Shown: positions 1-8,402 of the stretch, piece by piece
How the letters are laid out: each line of letters starts with the position of its first letter
Numbering within the stretch: position 1 is the first letter of the stretch
Assembly (NCBI GenBank): GCA_030848925.1
Contig: JANFFA010000001.1
Coordinates: 496,001-560,000, forward strand
From: Rhodalgimonas zhirmunskyi
Lineage (GTDB): Bacteria > Pseudomonadota > Alphaproteobacteria > Rhodobacterales > Rhodobacteraceae
Direction of reading: 5' to 3'
DNA: 64,000 nt
The notes under the pieces: model-generated
What the model saw: the letters and a program-made list of their open reading frames with translations, nothing else
Databases searched by the model: none
What the model was told of the DNA's origin: nothing
Made by a program: the position numbers and the translations under genes

Positions 1-498
1 TCCGACTGGCTGAGCGCGCGGCCCGCAACGGTGCAGAACGGGCTGTTCGCGGCGCTGTTTTTCGCCGCCGCCATCGCCATGGCCGGGATGCCGCCCCTGA
101 GCGGGTTCCTTGGCAAGTTGCTGGTGCTGGATGCGCTGCGCGATCCGGGCATCATCGGCTGGGCCTGGAGCGCGGTTCTGATCGGATCGCTGGTCACGAT
201 CGTGGGGTTCGCCCGCGCAGGAAGCCTGCTGTTCTGGAAATCCACCAGCATCGCCGTCGACCTCCCCCCCGCGCCCGACACCGGCGAAGACGCCCCTGCC
301 CCCTCTGCTGCCGAAATCGCGGCGCGGCGTCCTGTGGGCGTGGCCGAGGTGGCCCCGACGATGGCGGCGCTTGCCGTGCTGGGCGCGATCACGATCTTTG
401 CCGGGCCGCTGACCAGTTTCCTTGACGGCACCACCGCCCAGCTTTTCGACCGGGAGGGTTATGTGACATCGGTTCTGAAACTCGAGACGGAGGGCTGA
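1..498 (+). CDS. mrpD: Mrp antiporter subunit D, C-terminal part (partial)
   Basis: The reading frame is open from base 1, so the gene starts before the window. About 165 residues remain. They include the end of the transmembrane core (MAGMPPLSGFLGK, typical of MrpD/NuoN-like proton-conducting subunits), one more hydrophobic helix, a Pro/Ala-rich loop and a last helix near LAVLGAITIFAG. MrpD is one of the large membrane subunits of the Mrp (Mnh/Pha) monovalent cation/proton antiporter. Identity is supported by mrpE, mrpF and mrpG directly downstream. The stop is one base before the mrpE start, so translation is probably coupled. Confidence 0.9.
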   Translation, partial: SDWLSARPATVQNGLFAALFFAAAIAMAGMPPLSGFLGKLLVLDALRDPGIIGWAWSAVLIGSLVTIVGFARAGSLLFWKSTSIAVDLPPAPDTGEDAPAPSAAEIAARRPVGVAEVAPTMAALAVLGAITIFAGPLTSFLDGTTAQLFDREGYVTSVLKLETEG

Positions 499-499
499 C

Positions 500-991
500 A
501 TGATCCGCCGCCTCATCCCCCATCCGCTGCTCAGCATCATGCTGACGCTGGTCTGGTTCGGCCTCGTCAACAAGTTCACGCTGGGCAACCTGCTTCTTGG
601 TGCGGCGCTGGGGATCATCATCCCGGTCCTGACCGCGCCCTACTGGCCCAACCGGCCAAAGCTGGGCCGGCCGCTGAGCGTCATCAAATATGCGCTGATT
701 GTGTTGTGGGACATTATCGTGGCCAACGTGCAGGTGGCGTGGATCATCCTGTTCAAACGCAATGCGAACATGCGCTCGTGCTGGATCACCGTGCCGCTGG
801 AGCTGACCTCGCCCGAGGCGATCACCGTGCTGGCGGGCACCATCACCATGACGCCCGGCACGGTTTCTGCCATGCTGGCCGCCGACAGCCGCGCGATCCT
901 TGTCCATTGCCTGCACAGCGACAACCCCGAGGCCGACCGCGACCGGATCAAGCAGCGCTACGAACGGCTACTTCAGGAGATTTTCGAATGA
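500..991 (+). CDS. mrpE: Mrp antiporter subunit E
   Basis: 163 residues, the normal size for MrpE. The N-terminus is hydrophobic (LLSIMLTLVWFGLVNKFTLGNLLLGAALG), followed by a conserved soluble part with LELTSPEAITVLAGTITMTPGT, a family hallmark. MrpE is a small subunit of the cation/proton antiporter and supports assembly of the complex. The ATG follows the mrpD stop directly, and the end overlaps mrpF by four bases (ATGA). Confidence 0.93.
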   Translation: MIRRLIPHPLLSIMLTLVWFGLVNKFTLGNLLLGAALGIIIPVLTAPYWPNRPKLGRPLSVIKYALIVLWDIIVANVQVAWIILFKRNANMRSCWITVPLELTSPEAITVLAGTITMTPGTVSAMLAADSRAILVHCLHSDNPEADRDRIKQRYERLLQEIFE

Positions 992-1257
992 TAACCGCCG
1001 CCCTGATATTCGCTTTCGCCTGTTTCGGTATCGGCGCTTTGTTCTGTCTGTGGCGGATCATCCTCGGCCCCGATTCCGCCGATCGGGTGTTGGCGCTCGA
1101 CACCATGGTCATCAACATGATCGGCACGCTTGTCCTTTATGGGATATGGCAGGGAACCGCCGTCTATTTCGAGGCCTCCATGCTGATCGCCATGGTCGGA
1201 TTCGTCTCAACCGTCGCCTATTGCCGCTTTATCCTGCGCGGCGACATCATCGAGTGA
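988..1257 (+). CDS. mrpF: Mrp antiporter subunit F
   Basis: 89 residues with three predicted transmembrane helices, including the family signature GPDSADRVLALD between helices 1 and 2. The same frame is open much further upstream, but the ATG at 988 overlaps the mrpE stop as ATGA and gives the usual length of about 90 residues, so this start was chosen. It is a small membrane subunit of the antiporter and is followed by mrpG after eight bases. Confidence 0.92.
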   Translation: MITAALIFAFACFGIGALFCLWRIILGPDSADRVLALDTMVINMIGTLVLYGIWQGTAVYFEASMLIAMVGFVSTVAYCRFILRGDIIE

Positions 1258-1265
1258 GGTGAAAC

Positions 1266-1646
1266 GTGCCAGATATTGCTGAACTTCTGATCACCATCTT
1301 CATCGTTCTGGGCGGCGCGTTCGGGCTGATTGGGTCGTTCGGCCTGATCAAGCTGCGCGATACGATGCAGCGGTTGCATGGGCCGACCAAGGCCGTGACC
1401 CTTGGGATCGGCAGCGTGCTGATCGCGTCGATGATCTATTCCTACGCGATCGAGGGGCATTTTTCGTTTCACGAGTTCCTGATTACGCTGTTCATGTTCC
1501 TGACGGCACCGATCACGGCGAATTTCATCGCCAAGGCGTATATCACGCGCAAGGTGGCCAAGCGTGAGCTGCCCGAAACCGGTTCGGACTATGGCTGGTC
1601 GATCTATGATGACCCACCTATCGTCGAGAACGAAGAGCAAACCTGA
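1266..1646 (+). CDS. mrpG: Mrp antiporter subunit G
   Basis: 126 residues from a GTG start placed after a GAGGTGAAAC ribosome-binding site. Three hydrophobic helices and the motif GSFGLIKLRDTMQRLHGPTKAVTLG fit the MrpG/PhaG family. The hydrophilic tail after AKAYITRKVAK is normal. Last gene of the antiporter operon; about 200 bases without an evident gene or strong terminator follow before the acyl-CoA synthetase. Confidence 0.92.
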   Translation: MPDIAELLITIFIVLGGAFGLIGSFGLIKLRDTMQRLHGPTKAVTLGIGSVLIASMIYSYAIEGHFSFHEFLITLFMFLTAPITANFIAKAYITRKVAKRELPETGSDYGWSIYDDPPIVENEEQT

Positions 1647-1854
1647 GAACCACGGAGCATTCGATTGGGCGTTGCGCCCATTGTGCCCTTGCGCATCTGT
1701 GCGCGAAAATGCTGCGCCAAAAGCCATGCGGTTGCGTGAACGTGGCATCACAACCTTTGCCGACGTTCCGTCAGTTTGCGTTTATTGCCCCGGTTTTTCC
1801 TGACCCAAACGAGATTGGGGTATAGCTTACGCGGGAAAATGAGGGGGAGAGCAA

Positions 1855-3390
1855 ATGTCCGAAGCAGTGATTGCGGATTTTGATAGTCGGATCTCACGCG
1901 GGTCGTTCGAGGTGCAGGCGGCCAAAGGGGCCAGCGCGCTAACGGCATTGGGTGCGGGCGCAGATGTTCCGGTTGCCATCATCATGCGCAACGACCTCGC
2001 GCAGCTTGAAATCATGCGTGCAGCGGCCTTGGCAGGAACGGTTCTGGTCGTGCTGAACTGGCACGGCGCGGCGGATGAGGTCAAAGCGATCTGCGATGAC
2101 AGCGGCGCGCGTTTCGTGATCATCCACCGTGACCTGATCGAGCCCCTGCGCCCCGCGCTGGCCGGGCGCACGGTGATTGGCGTCACCCCCAAAGAAAGCC
2201 TGTGCGCGGCCTACGGAATCGATGAAACCGCCGCCCATACCGACCCCGACACCCCCGAATGGAGCAGCCTTGTCGAGGCGCAGGCGCCTTTGGACCCCCG
2301 CGAGATGATGCGCCCGCTGCGGCGTTATACATCGGGATCGACCGGGGCACCCAAGGGGGTGGTCCGGATGGGGTCCGGGCCGCGGAAAGATTTTGAAATT
2401 GTGCTGTCGCGCGTCGCCACGGAAATGATGCGCCTCAAGCCCGGATCGCGGTTTTTCACCGCTGCGCCGATCTATCATTCCGCGCCCTCGACACTGACAA
2501 GTGCGGCCTTGGTGGCCCCGGGCGTGTCGACCATCGTGGCCGGTAAATTCGACCCCGAGGCATTTCTGGCCACGATCGAGGCAGAGCGGATCACCCATAT
2601 CTACCTTGTGCCGACGATGATGAGCCGGATGCTGAAACTGCCCGAAGCGGTCAAGACCCGCTATGATTTGTCTTCGGTCGAATTTTGCGTATCGACCGGG
2701 TCGCCTTGGCCGCATGACCTAAAGGTGGCGATGATCGACTGGTGGGGGCCTGTGTTCTGGGAAAGCTATGGCGCGACGGAAATCGGCTTCATGACCATGG
2801 TTTCGTCCGAAGATGCCCTGGCCAGACCGGGCACCGCCGGGAAAATGCAGATGGGCGGAAGCGTTTTGATCCTTGATCCCGAGGGCAACATCCTGCCCGC
2901 TGGCGAGGTGGGCGAAATTCATGCACGGCTGGATGCGTTTGGGGGGTTCGATTATTCGAACGATCCCGAAAGCAGGCGTACGGCTGAAAAGCACGGGCAT
3001 TATTCGGTGGGCGATCTGGGCTGGGTGGACGCGGAAGGGTTCCTGTTCATCACCGACCGCAAGAAGGATATGATTATTTCCGGCGGCGCGAACATCTTTC
3101 CTGCCGAGATCGAGGCCGTTTTGATGAAAGCGCCGTTTATCCGCGATGTCGCCGTTTTTGGCGCGCCACATCCGGAATTCGGCGAACAGATCGTCGCCGC
3201 GATCGAACCCGCCGAAGGATGGGATCAGAATTCGGCCGAGGTGCTTGCATATCTCGATGGCAAGCTGGCGCGCTTCAAGCATCCGCGCATCATTGATTTT
3301 CACCCGGTCCTGCCGCGTGAAGACAGCGGCAAGATATTCAAACAAAGGCTGCGTCAGCCCTACTGGGAAGGCGCAGGGCGCCGAATTTGA
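1855..3390 (+). CDS. AMP-forming acyl-CoA synthetase (class I adenylate-forming enzyme)
   Basis: 511 residues. The phosphate-binding loop YTSGSTGAPKGV is near residues 158-169, the YGATEIGF motif near 305, and the hinge region GDLGW...FITDRKKDMIISGG follows; the catalytic C-terminal lysine is in DSGKIFKQRL. The enzyme activates a carboxylic acid with ATP and transfers it to CoA, in the cytoplasm. The substrate cannot be read from sequence; medium-chain, aromatic or branched acids are possible. The ATG follows GAGGGGGAGAGC. It stands alone between the mrp operon and a convergent VOC gene. Confidence 0.88.
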   Translation: MSEAVIADFDSRISRGSFEVQAAKGASALTALGAGADVPVAIIMRNDLAQLEIMRAAALAGTVLVVLNWHGAADEVKAICDDSGARFVIIHRDLIEPLRPALAGRTVIGVTPKESLCAAYGIDETAAHTDPDTPEWSSLVEAQAPLDPREMMRPLRRYTSGSTGAPKGVVRMGSGPRKDFEIVLSRVATEMMRLKPGSRFFTAAPIYHSAPSTLTSAALVAPGVSTIVAGKFDPEAFLATIEAERITHIYLVPTMMSRMLKLPEAVKTRYDLSSVEFCVSTGSPWPHDLKVAMIDWWGPVFWESYGATEIGFMTMVSSEDALARPGTAGKMQMGGSVLILDPEGNILPAGEVGEIHARLDAFGGFDYSNDPESRRTAEKHGHYSVGDLGWVDAEGFLFITDRKKDMIISGGANIFPAEIEAVLMKAPFIRDVAVFGAPHPEFGEQIVAAIEPAEGWDQNSAEVLAYLDGKLARFKHPRIIDFHPVLPREDSGKIFKQRLRQPYWEGAGRRI

Positions 3391-3471
3391 CAGGGACGAC
3401 AGGGCGCAAACCTGTCGCCCCGCGCGCCGAGCGGGATCATATCCGCTCAGAGTTGCTTTGCGCGTTCTGGA

Positions 3472-3885
3472 TCAGGCAGAAAAGAGACTGTCGAAATCCT
3501 TGAACCCCTTGATCTCGATCGGGTTGCCGGACGGGTCAAAGAAGAACATCGTGCGTTGCTCGCCGGGTTCTCCAGCGAAGCGGATCACCGGCGGGATGTC
3601 GAAGTCTATGCCCTTTTCGGCAAGCCTGTCGGCCAGCTCCAGCCAGTCGTCAAGCCGCAGCACCGCCCCCATGTGCGGCATCATCACCATATGCTCACCG
3701 ACCTTGCCGGTGCGGGTGGTTTTGAACGGCTCACCAAGGTGGAGCGACAGTTGATGACCGAAGAAGTCGAAATCGACCCACGTCTCGGTTGAGCGGCCCT
3801 CCTTGCAGCCCAGAACATCGCCGTAAAAAGCGCGGGCCGCGTTCAGATCGGTGACGTGAAACGCGAAGTGAAAGAGAGATTTCAT
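3472..3885 (-). CDS. VOC (glyoxalase/dioxygenase fold) family protein
   Basis: 137 residues from the ATG at 3885, which has an AGGGA-type ribosome-binding site; a longer frame exists but its first 16 residues are unlike the family. It starts MKSLFHFAFHVTDLNAARAFYGDVLGC and ends with FFDPSGNPIEIKGF, the two beta-alpha-beta halves of the vicinal oxygen chelate fold. Likely metal ligands are the His of FHVTD and the Glu of NPIEIKGF. Substrate unknown: a glyoxalase-like, dioxygenase or resistance-type role are all possible. Confidence 0.82.
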   Translation of the reverse strand: MKSLFHFAFHVTDLNAARAFYGDVLGCKEGRSTETWVDFDFFGHQLSLHLGEPFKTTRTGKVGEHMVMMPHMGAVLRLDDWLELADRLAEKGIDFDIPPVIRFAGEPGEQRTMFFFDPSGNPIEIKGFKDFDSLFSA

Positions 3886-4297
3886 AGTTGGTCCCTGAGA
3901 CTGAGAGGAAGGAAGGCGACGCGCGCGAGCCACCCGAGCGGCGCGCGGCGGGTTACGAATTGCTTATTCAATGGGCAGCGTAAAGGGGGCATCAAAGTGG
4001 GAAAAATCCCGCATCATAAGATCAAGCCGCCCTTGATGGCCCGCCGCGCCGCCCACGTGAGGCGGTAATTTTATTCCTATTATCCGTGACTTGCGCGGAT
4101 TCTCGAAAGATCGCGCGCGCGACAGAACTCAGCGGATCAAACCCCATGTATAATCTGAACTTATAAATATAGTTTTATTATAATCTTAATTTGTATTGCC
4201 CCTGAACGGGTACGGCGGCTTTTAGTTGGGCACGTTTCGCATCCTGCCGATGCCAATAACACACCCATAAACCATATCCACCAACACGGAGCCCGTC
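3886..4297. other. Intergenic region upstream of the hydantoin operon
   Basis: 412 bases without a supported gene. The first part is GC-rich. From about 4075 it becomes AT-rich, with a TATAAT hexamer at 4149-4154 and further AT-rich sequence to 4190. It probably holds promoter and regulatory sites for the binding-protein gene that starts at 4298. No convincing -35 element or operator was identified. Confidence 0.4.
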
Positions 4298-5143
4298 ATG
4301 ACCTACAAGAGCCTTCTTCTGTCCGCAGCGCTCACCGCGCTTGTCTTTCCCGCTGTCGCCCCTGCTCAGGCCGAGGGGTACAAGGTCGCGCTGGATGGCA
4401 CCTTCGCGCCTCACGCCATGCCCAGCCTTTCCGGTGGCGTCGAGGGGTTCAACATCGACCTTGCCGCCGCAGTCGGTGAAAAGCTTGGCGTGCCGATGGA
4501 GGTGGTTGCCGCACAGTTTTCGGGGCTGATCCCGGCGTTGCAGGCGGGCACCTATGACTTCCTCGTAGCGCCGACCACTGTCACCAAGGAGCGGGCTGAG
4601 AACCTGCTTTTCAGCGAAGGGTTCATGGATACGAACTTTGCCTTCACCGTACCCGCCGGGAGCGCGCCGATGGAGGGGCTTGACGCCTTCAAGGGCAAGA
4701 CCATCGCTGTCAACAAAGGCTCGGTCTATGAAAGTTTCCTGAGCGACAAGGCCGGTGAATACGGCTGGGAAGTGGTGGCCTACGGCACCAACACCGACGC
4801 GGTCGAAGCCGTCTCGTCTGGGCGGGCGGATGCCAACCTTGCCGGGGCTACGGTTTCGGCTTGGGCGGCCAAGCAGAACCCGCGTATCGACCTGAGCTAC
4901 GAATACCCCACGGGTCTCGTCTGGGCCTTTCCCTTCCGCAAGGATGATACCGAGACCCGCGACAAGATCGACGCGGTTCTGGAATGCCTCAAGACCGACG
5001 GCACCATGGCTGCACTGTCCGAGAAATGGTTTGGCGTAACCCCGGCGGAAGGCGCCACCATCGTCACGCCGACGCCCGGCTATGGCACGCCTGGTTTTGA
5101 CGGCTATGACGACACCGCGCACGAGGTCACCTGCTCGTTCTGA
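4298..5143 (+). CDS. Periplasmic substrate-binding protein of an amino-acid-type ABC transporter
   Basis: 281 residues. A Sec signal peptide (MTYKSLLLSAALTALVFPAV...AQA) probably ends near residue 25. The rest is a family 3 solute-binding protein: VALDGTFAPHAMPS, GFNIDLAAAVGEKLGV, and the hinge segment GKTIAVNKGSVYESFL. It should deliver substrate to the two permeases encoded downstream. Given the neighbouring carbamoylase and hydantoinase, the ligand is plausibly a hydantoin, a carbamoyl amino acid or an amino acid; this is inference from context. First gene of an operon running to about 10.9 kb. Confidence 0.87.
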   Translation: MTYKSLLLSAALTALVFPAVAPAQAEGYKVALDGTFAPHAMPSLSGGVEGFNIDLAAAVGEKLGVPMEVVAAQFSGLIPALQAGTYDFLVAPTTVTKERAENLLFSEGFMDTNFAFTVPAGSAPMEGLDAFKGKTIAVNKGSVYESFLSDKAGEYGWEVVAYGTNTDAVEAVSSGRADANLAGATVSAWAAKQNPRIDLSYEYPTGLVWAFPFRKDDTETRDKIDAVLECLKTDGTMAALSEKWFGVTPAEGATIVTPTPGYGTPGFDGYDDTAHEVTCSF

Positions 5144-5202
5144 TCCTTTGATCCTGCGGACGGGGCGCGTGTCGTCCCGTCCTCTTATCCGAAAGACGTT
5201 TC

Positions 5203-6000
5203 ATGTCCGCAGCCCCCTCACCTTCCGCCGCAGCGGCCCACGCCGAAGTGCATCAAAGACCGGTGCTCGAAATCAATCAGCTTGAGAAATGCTTTGGCGA
5301 CACGCAGGTTCTGACCTCTATCGACCTGCGGGTGAAGCCGGGCGAGTTGGTATTTGTCATCGGGCCGTCGGGATCGGGCAAGTCGACCATGCTGCGGTGC
5401 TGCAATCGGCTGGAAGAGCCGACCTCGGGCAGCATCCTTCTGGATGGCGAGCATGTGACGGAGTGCCATGGTCGCGCGCTTGACAAGATGCGGCTGAAGA
5501 TTGGGATGGTGTTTCAGGGCTTCCATCTTTACCCGCACAAGACCGTTCTGGCGAATGTCATGCTGGCACAGGTCAAGGCGCTCAAACGCTCGAAACCCGA
5601 GGCTGAGGCGCGTGCGAAAGAGATGCTTGAACACGTCGGCCTTGCGCACAAGGCATCGGCCACGCCCGGCGAGCTTTCGGGGGGCCAGCAGCAACGCGTG
5701 GCCATCGCGCGCGCCCTCGCGCTTGATCCCAAGGTCATGCTGTTTGACGAGCCGACCTCGGCTCTTGATCCCGAACTTGTCGGATCTGTTCTAAAGGTCA
5801 TGAAGCGGTTGCGCGACGAAGGCATGACCATGGTCGTGGTCAGCCACGAGATGGAATTCGCCCGCGAAGCCGCGGACCGCGTGGTGTTCATGGATGGTGG
5901 TGTCGTGGTCGAGTCCGGCACGCCGGATGAGATCTTTGGCAACCCAAAGTCCGAACGCTTGCGCGCGTTCCTCTCGCGGCTGAGCCCGGGCGCCGCATGA
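5203..6000 (+). CDS. ABC transporter ATP-binding protein (polar amino acid type)
   Basis: 265 residues. Walker [10 protein letters not shown] at about 54-62, Q-loop [10 protein letters not shown] near 103, signature LSGGQQQR at 158-165, Walker [13 protein letters not shown] at 178-189, and the switch histidine in VVSHE. The sequence is of the GlnQ/HisP group. An Ala/Ser-rich N-terminal extension of some 20 residues precedes the domain, so translation could begin slightly later. It powers uptake through the two permeases; its stop overlaps the first permease gene by four bases. Confidence 0.93.
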   Translation: MSAAPSPSAAAAHAEVHQRPVLEINQLEKCFGDTQVLTSIDLRVKPGELVFVIGPSGSGKSTMLRCCNRLEEPTSGSILLDGEHVTECHGRALDKMRLKIGMVFQGFHLYPHKTVLANVMLAQVKALKRSKPEAEARAKEMLEHVGLAHKASATPGELSGGQQQRVAIARALALDPKVMLFDEPTSALDPELVGSVLKVMKRLRDEGMTMVVVSHEMEFAREAADRVVFMDGGVVVESGTPDEIFGNPKSERLRAFLSRLSPGAA

Positions 6001-6665
6001 GGTTTCTGGATACATTCTTTGACGGCGCGGTGATGGCGAAATACCTGCCGGATCTGCTGTCAGCCATCGTCACCACACTGTGGTTGAGCGTGATCATCGT
6101 GATCGGCGGGCTGGCCCTTGGCCTGATGCTGGCCTGCTTGCACAGCCTGGGGCGCTGGTACCTGACCCTGCCCATCGTCGCCTTTGCCGATATTGGCCGC
6201 GCCTTGCCGCCGCTCGTGGTAATCCTGATTTTCTATTTCGGACTTCCCGGCCTTGGCATCCGCCTGTCCGGGCCAATGGTGTTGATCCTTGTGCTGGGCG
6301 GCGTTCTTGCGGCGTTCGCAGAAGAGATTTTCTGGGCCGGGCTGACCGCTGTTTCGAAAGGCCAATGGGAGGCAGGTCGCGCCACGGGGTTGAGCTTTGC
6401 GCAAACGCTGTTCCAGATCGCCCTGCCCCAAGCGATCCGGCTTGGCATTCCGCCTTTGGTCAATCGCGCGCTGGCAATCACCAAGATGACGGCGCTTGGC
6501 TCGGTCATCGGGGTGAAGGAAATCCTTGCGGTGTCGTCCTCGGCACAAAGCTTTTCCGGATCGGCCACGCCCCTGACCATGGCCGCACTGGCCTATCTCG
6601 CGATTTTCCTGCCGGTGGTCGTGCTCTCGCGCCTGCTGGAACGGCGCTACGCCTGGGCCGTGTGA
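5997..6665 (+). CDS. ABC transporter permease 1 (polar amino acid type)
   Basis: 222 residues, about five transmembrane helices. The EAA loop that contacts the ATPase is visible as [24 protein letters not shown], and [11 protein letters not shown] is typical of HisM/GlnP-type permeases. The ATG lies in an ATGA overlap with the ATPase gene. With the second permease it should form a heterodimeric channel in the inner membrane. The product is unusually short of basic residues at its start, but the length is normal. Confidence 0.9.
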   Translation: MRFLDTFFDGAVMAKYLPDLLSAIVTTLWLSVIIVIGGLALGLMLACLHSLGRWYLTLPIVAFADIGRALPPLVVILIFYFGLPGLGIRLSGPMVLILVLGGVLAAFAEEIFWAGLTAVSKGQWEAGRATGLSFAQTLFQIALPQAIRLGIPPLVNRALAITKMTALGSVIGVKEILAVSSSAQSFSGSATPLTMAALAYLAIFLPVVVLSRLLERRYAWAV

Positions 6666-6676
6666 GGGAGCGCATC

Positions 6677-7345
6677 ATGGATAATTTCATTGACCTCTTC
6701 TTCAACCTCGACGTCATGGCCAAGGCGTGGCCGCTGCTTCTCAAGGGATTGATCGTTACGCTGCAACTTTGCGGCGTGGTGATCGGGCTTGGCCTTGGCG
6801 GCGGGTTGCTGCTGGCGCTTGGTGCGCTGTCGCCAAACAGATGGCTGAAGTGGCCCGCGATCGGGATCATCGACTTCTTTCGCGCGCTGCCGCCGCTGGT
6901 GTTGCTGATTTTCGTCTATTCGGGCCTGCCCTTTGCCGGGCTGGAGTTGAGCCCCTTCATGGCGGTGGTCATCGCCTTTTTCCTCAACAATTCGGCCTAT
7001 TTCGCCGAGGTCTTTCGTGCTGGCCTTCAATCCGTGCCAAGAGGCCAGAGCGAGGCCGCCCGCGCCACGGGCCTTGGCAAGGCACAAACGCTGCTCCACG
7101 TGGTCCTGCCACAGGCGGTGCGCAATGTGTTGCCCGACCTGCTTTCGAACACCGTCGAGGTTGTGAAGCTGACCTCACTCGCCTCGGTCGTCTCGCTCTC
7201 CGAGCTGCTTTACTCGGCCAACATGGCCCGCTCGGTCACTTATAACTCTTCGCCGCTGGTTCTTGCGGCGCTGATCTACCTCGCGATCCTTTGGCCCCTC
7301 GTCCGTCTGATCTCTAGGTATCAGCGCGGTATTGCGGCGCATTGA
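6677..7345 (+). CDS. ABC transporter permease 2 (polar amino acid type)
   Basis: 222 residues from the ATG at 6677, preceded by GAGGGAG. The open frame reaches further upstream, but that part is antisense-like sequence of permease 1. Helices are spread over the protein, and the EAA loop reads EAARATGLGKAQTLLHVVLPQAVRNVLP. It pairs with permease 1. Eleven bases separate the two permease genes and 21 bases follow to the carbamoylase gene. Confidence 0.9.
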   Translation: MDNFIDLFFNLDVMAKAWPLLLKGLIVTLQLCGVVIGLGLGGGLLLALGALSPNRWLKWPAIGIIDFFRALPPLVLLIFVYSGLPFAGLELSPFMAVVIAFFLNNSAYFAEVFRAGLQSVPRGQSEAARATGLGKAQTLLHVVLPQAVRNVLPDLLSNTVEVVKLTSLASVVSLSELLYSANMARSVTYNSSPLVLAALIYLAILWPLVRLISRYQRGIAAH

Positions 7346-7366
7346 GCCTAGTTGAAAGGAAAACCT

Positions 7367-8290
7367 ATGACCAAAATGATGATCGGCGGCGCCCAGATCG
7401 GCGGCATCCAGAAAGACGAAAGCCGCGAACAGGTGGTCGCCCGGATGATGGCCCTGATGGATCAGGCCCACGAACAGGGCGTGAAGTTCCTTGTCTTTCC
7501 GGAAATGACGCTGACCACCTTTTTCCCGCGGTTTTATGTAGAGGACCGTGCCGAGTTCGACCATTGGTTCGAAACCCAAATGCCGAACCCTGCGGTGCAG
7601 CCGCTGTTCGACAAGGCCCGCGACTACGCAATGGGGTTCACCTTCGGATATTGCGAACTGACCCCCGAGGGCGAGCATTTCAACACCTCGATCATCGTCT
7701 CGCCCGAGGGCGAAATCGTGCTGAAATACCGCAAGACCCACCTGCCCGGCCATTCGGAATACGAACCCGAGCGCACCCATCAACACCTTGAAAAGCGCTA
7801 TTTCTTGCCCGGAGACACCGGTTTTGGCGTGGTCAAGAACCAGGACGTGATCATGGGCATGAGCATCTGCAATGACCGCCGCTGGCCTGAAAGCTGGCGG
7901 GTGCTGGGCCTTCAAGGGGTGCAACTGGTGACCATCGGCTACAACACCCCCAGCCAGAACAACCTGTCGGCCGAGGAAGGGCTTGAGCGCCGGATGTATC
8001 ATCACGAACTGTCGGTTTGCGCCGGGGCTTATCAGAATTCGACCTATGCCGTGGCAGTCGCCAAAAGCGGGATCGAGGACGGCAATCACATGTTTGCAGG
8101 CTCGATCATCGTTGATCCGGATGGGTTTGTCGTGGCCAAGGCGAAGGGCGAAGGGGACGAGTTGATCGTGCATGAGGCGGATTTCGCCAAGTGCGATTTT
8201 GGCAAATCCACGGTCTTCAACTTTGCGGCCCACCGCCGGATCGAACACTATGGGCTTATCGCCAGCCAAACCGGCGTTAAACTGCCCTAA
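7367..8290 (+). CDS. N-carbamoyl-D-amino acid hydrolase (nitrilase superfamily)
   Basis: 307 residues, the standard length for D-carbamoylase. The ATG at 7367 follows GAAAGGA; a TTG 15 bases earlier is in the ribosome-binding site and was rejected. The nitrilase triad is visible: Glu46 (VFPEMTLTTFFPR), Lys123 (KYRKTHLPGH) and Cys168 (SICNDRRWPE). The LTTFFPR and HLPGH..YE segments are those of Agrobacterium-type N-carbamoyl-D-amino acid amidohydrolase. It releases CO2 and ammonia from N-carbamoyl-D-amino acids to give D-amino acids. It sits between the transporter and the hydantoinase, matching the pathway. Confidence 0.9.
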   Translation: MTKMMIGGAQIGGIQKDESREQVVARMMALMDQAHEQGVKFLVFPEMTLTTFFPRFYVEDRAEFDHWFETQMPNPAVQPLFDKARDYAMGFTFGYCELTPEGEHFNTSIIVSPEGEIVLKYRKTHLPGHSEYEPERTHQHLEKRYFLPGDTGFGVVKNQDVIMGMSICNDRRWPESWRVLGLQGVQLVTIGYNTPSQNNLSAEEGLERRMYHHELSVCAGAYQNSTYAVAVAKSGIEDGNHMFAGSIIVDPDGFVVAKAKGEGDELIVHEADFAKCDFGKSTVFNFAAHRRIEHYGLIASQTGVKLP

Positions 8291-8402
8291 TGATGGAGCC
8301 GCAGGTAAGGCCATTTCGTCTGCGGGCAATTCCATCGGCGAGTAGGCCCTGAACCGACAGTTCGGAACGGCCGAAAAGAACGGGCAAGAAGGGGAAACTG
8401 AA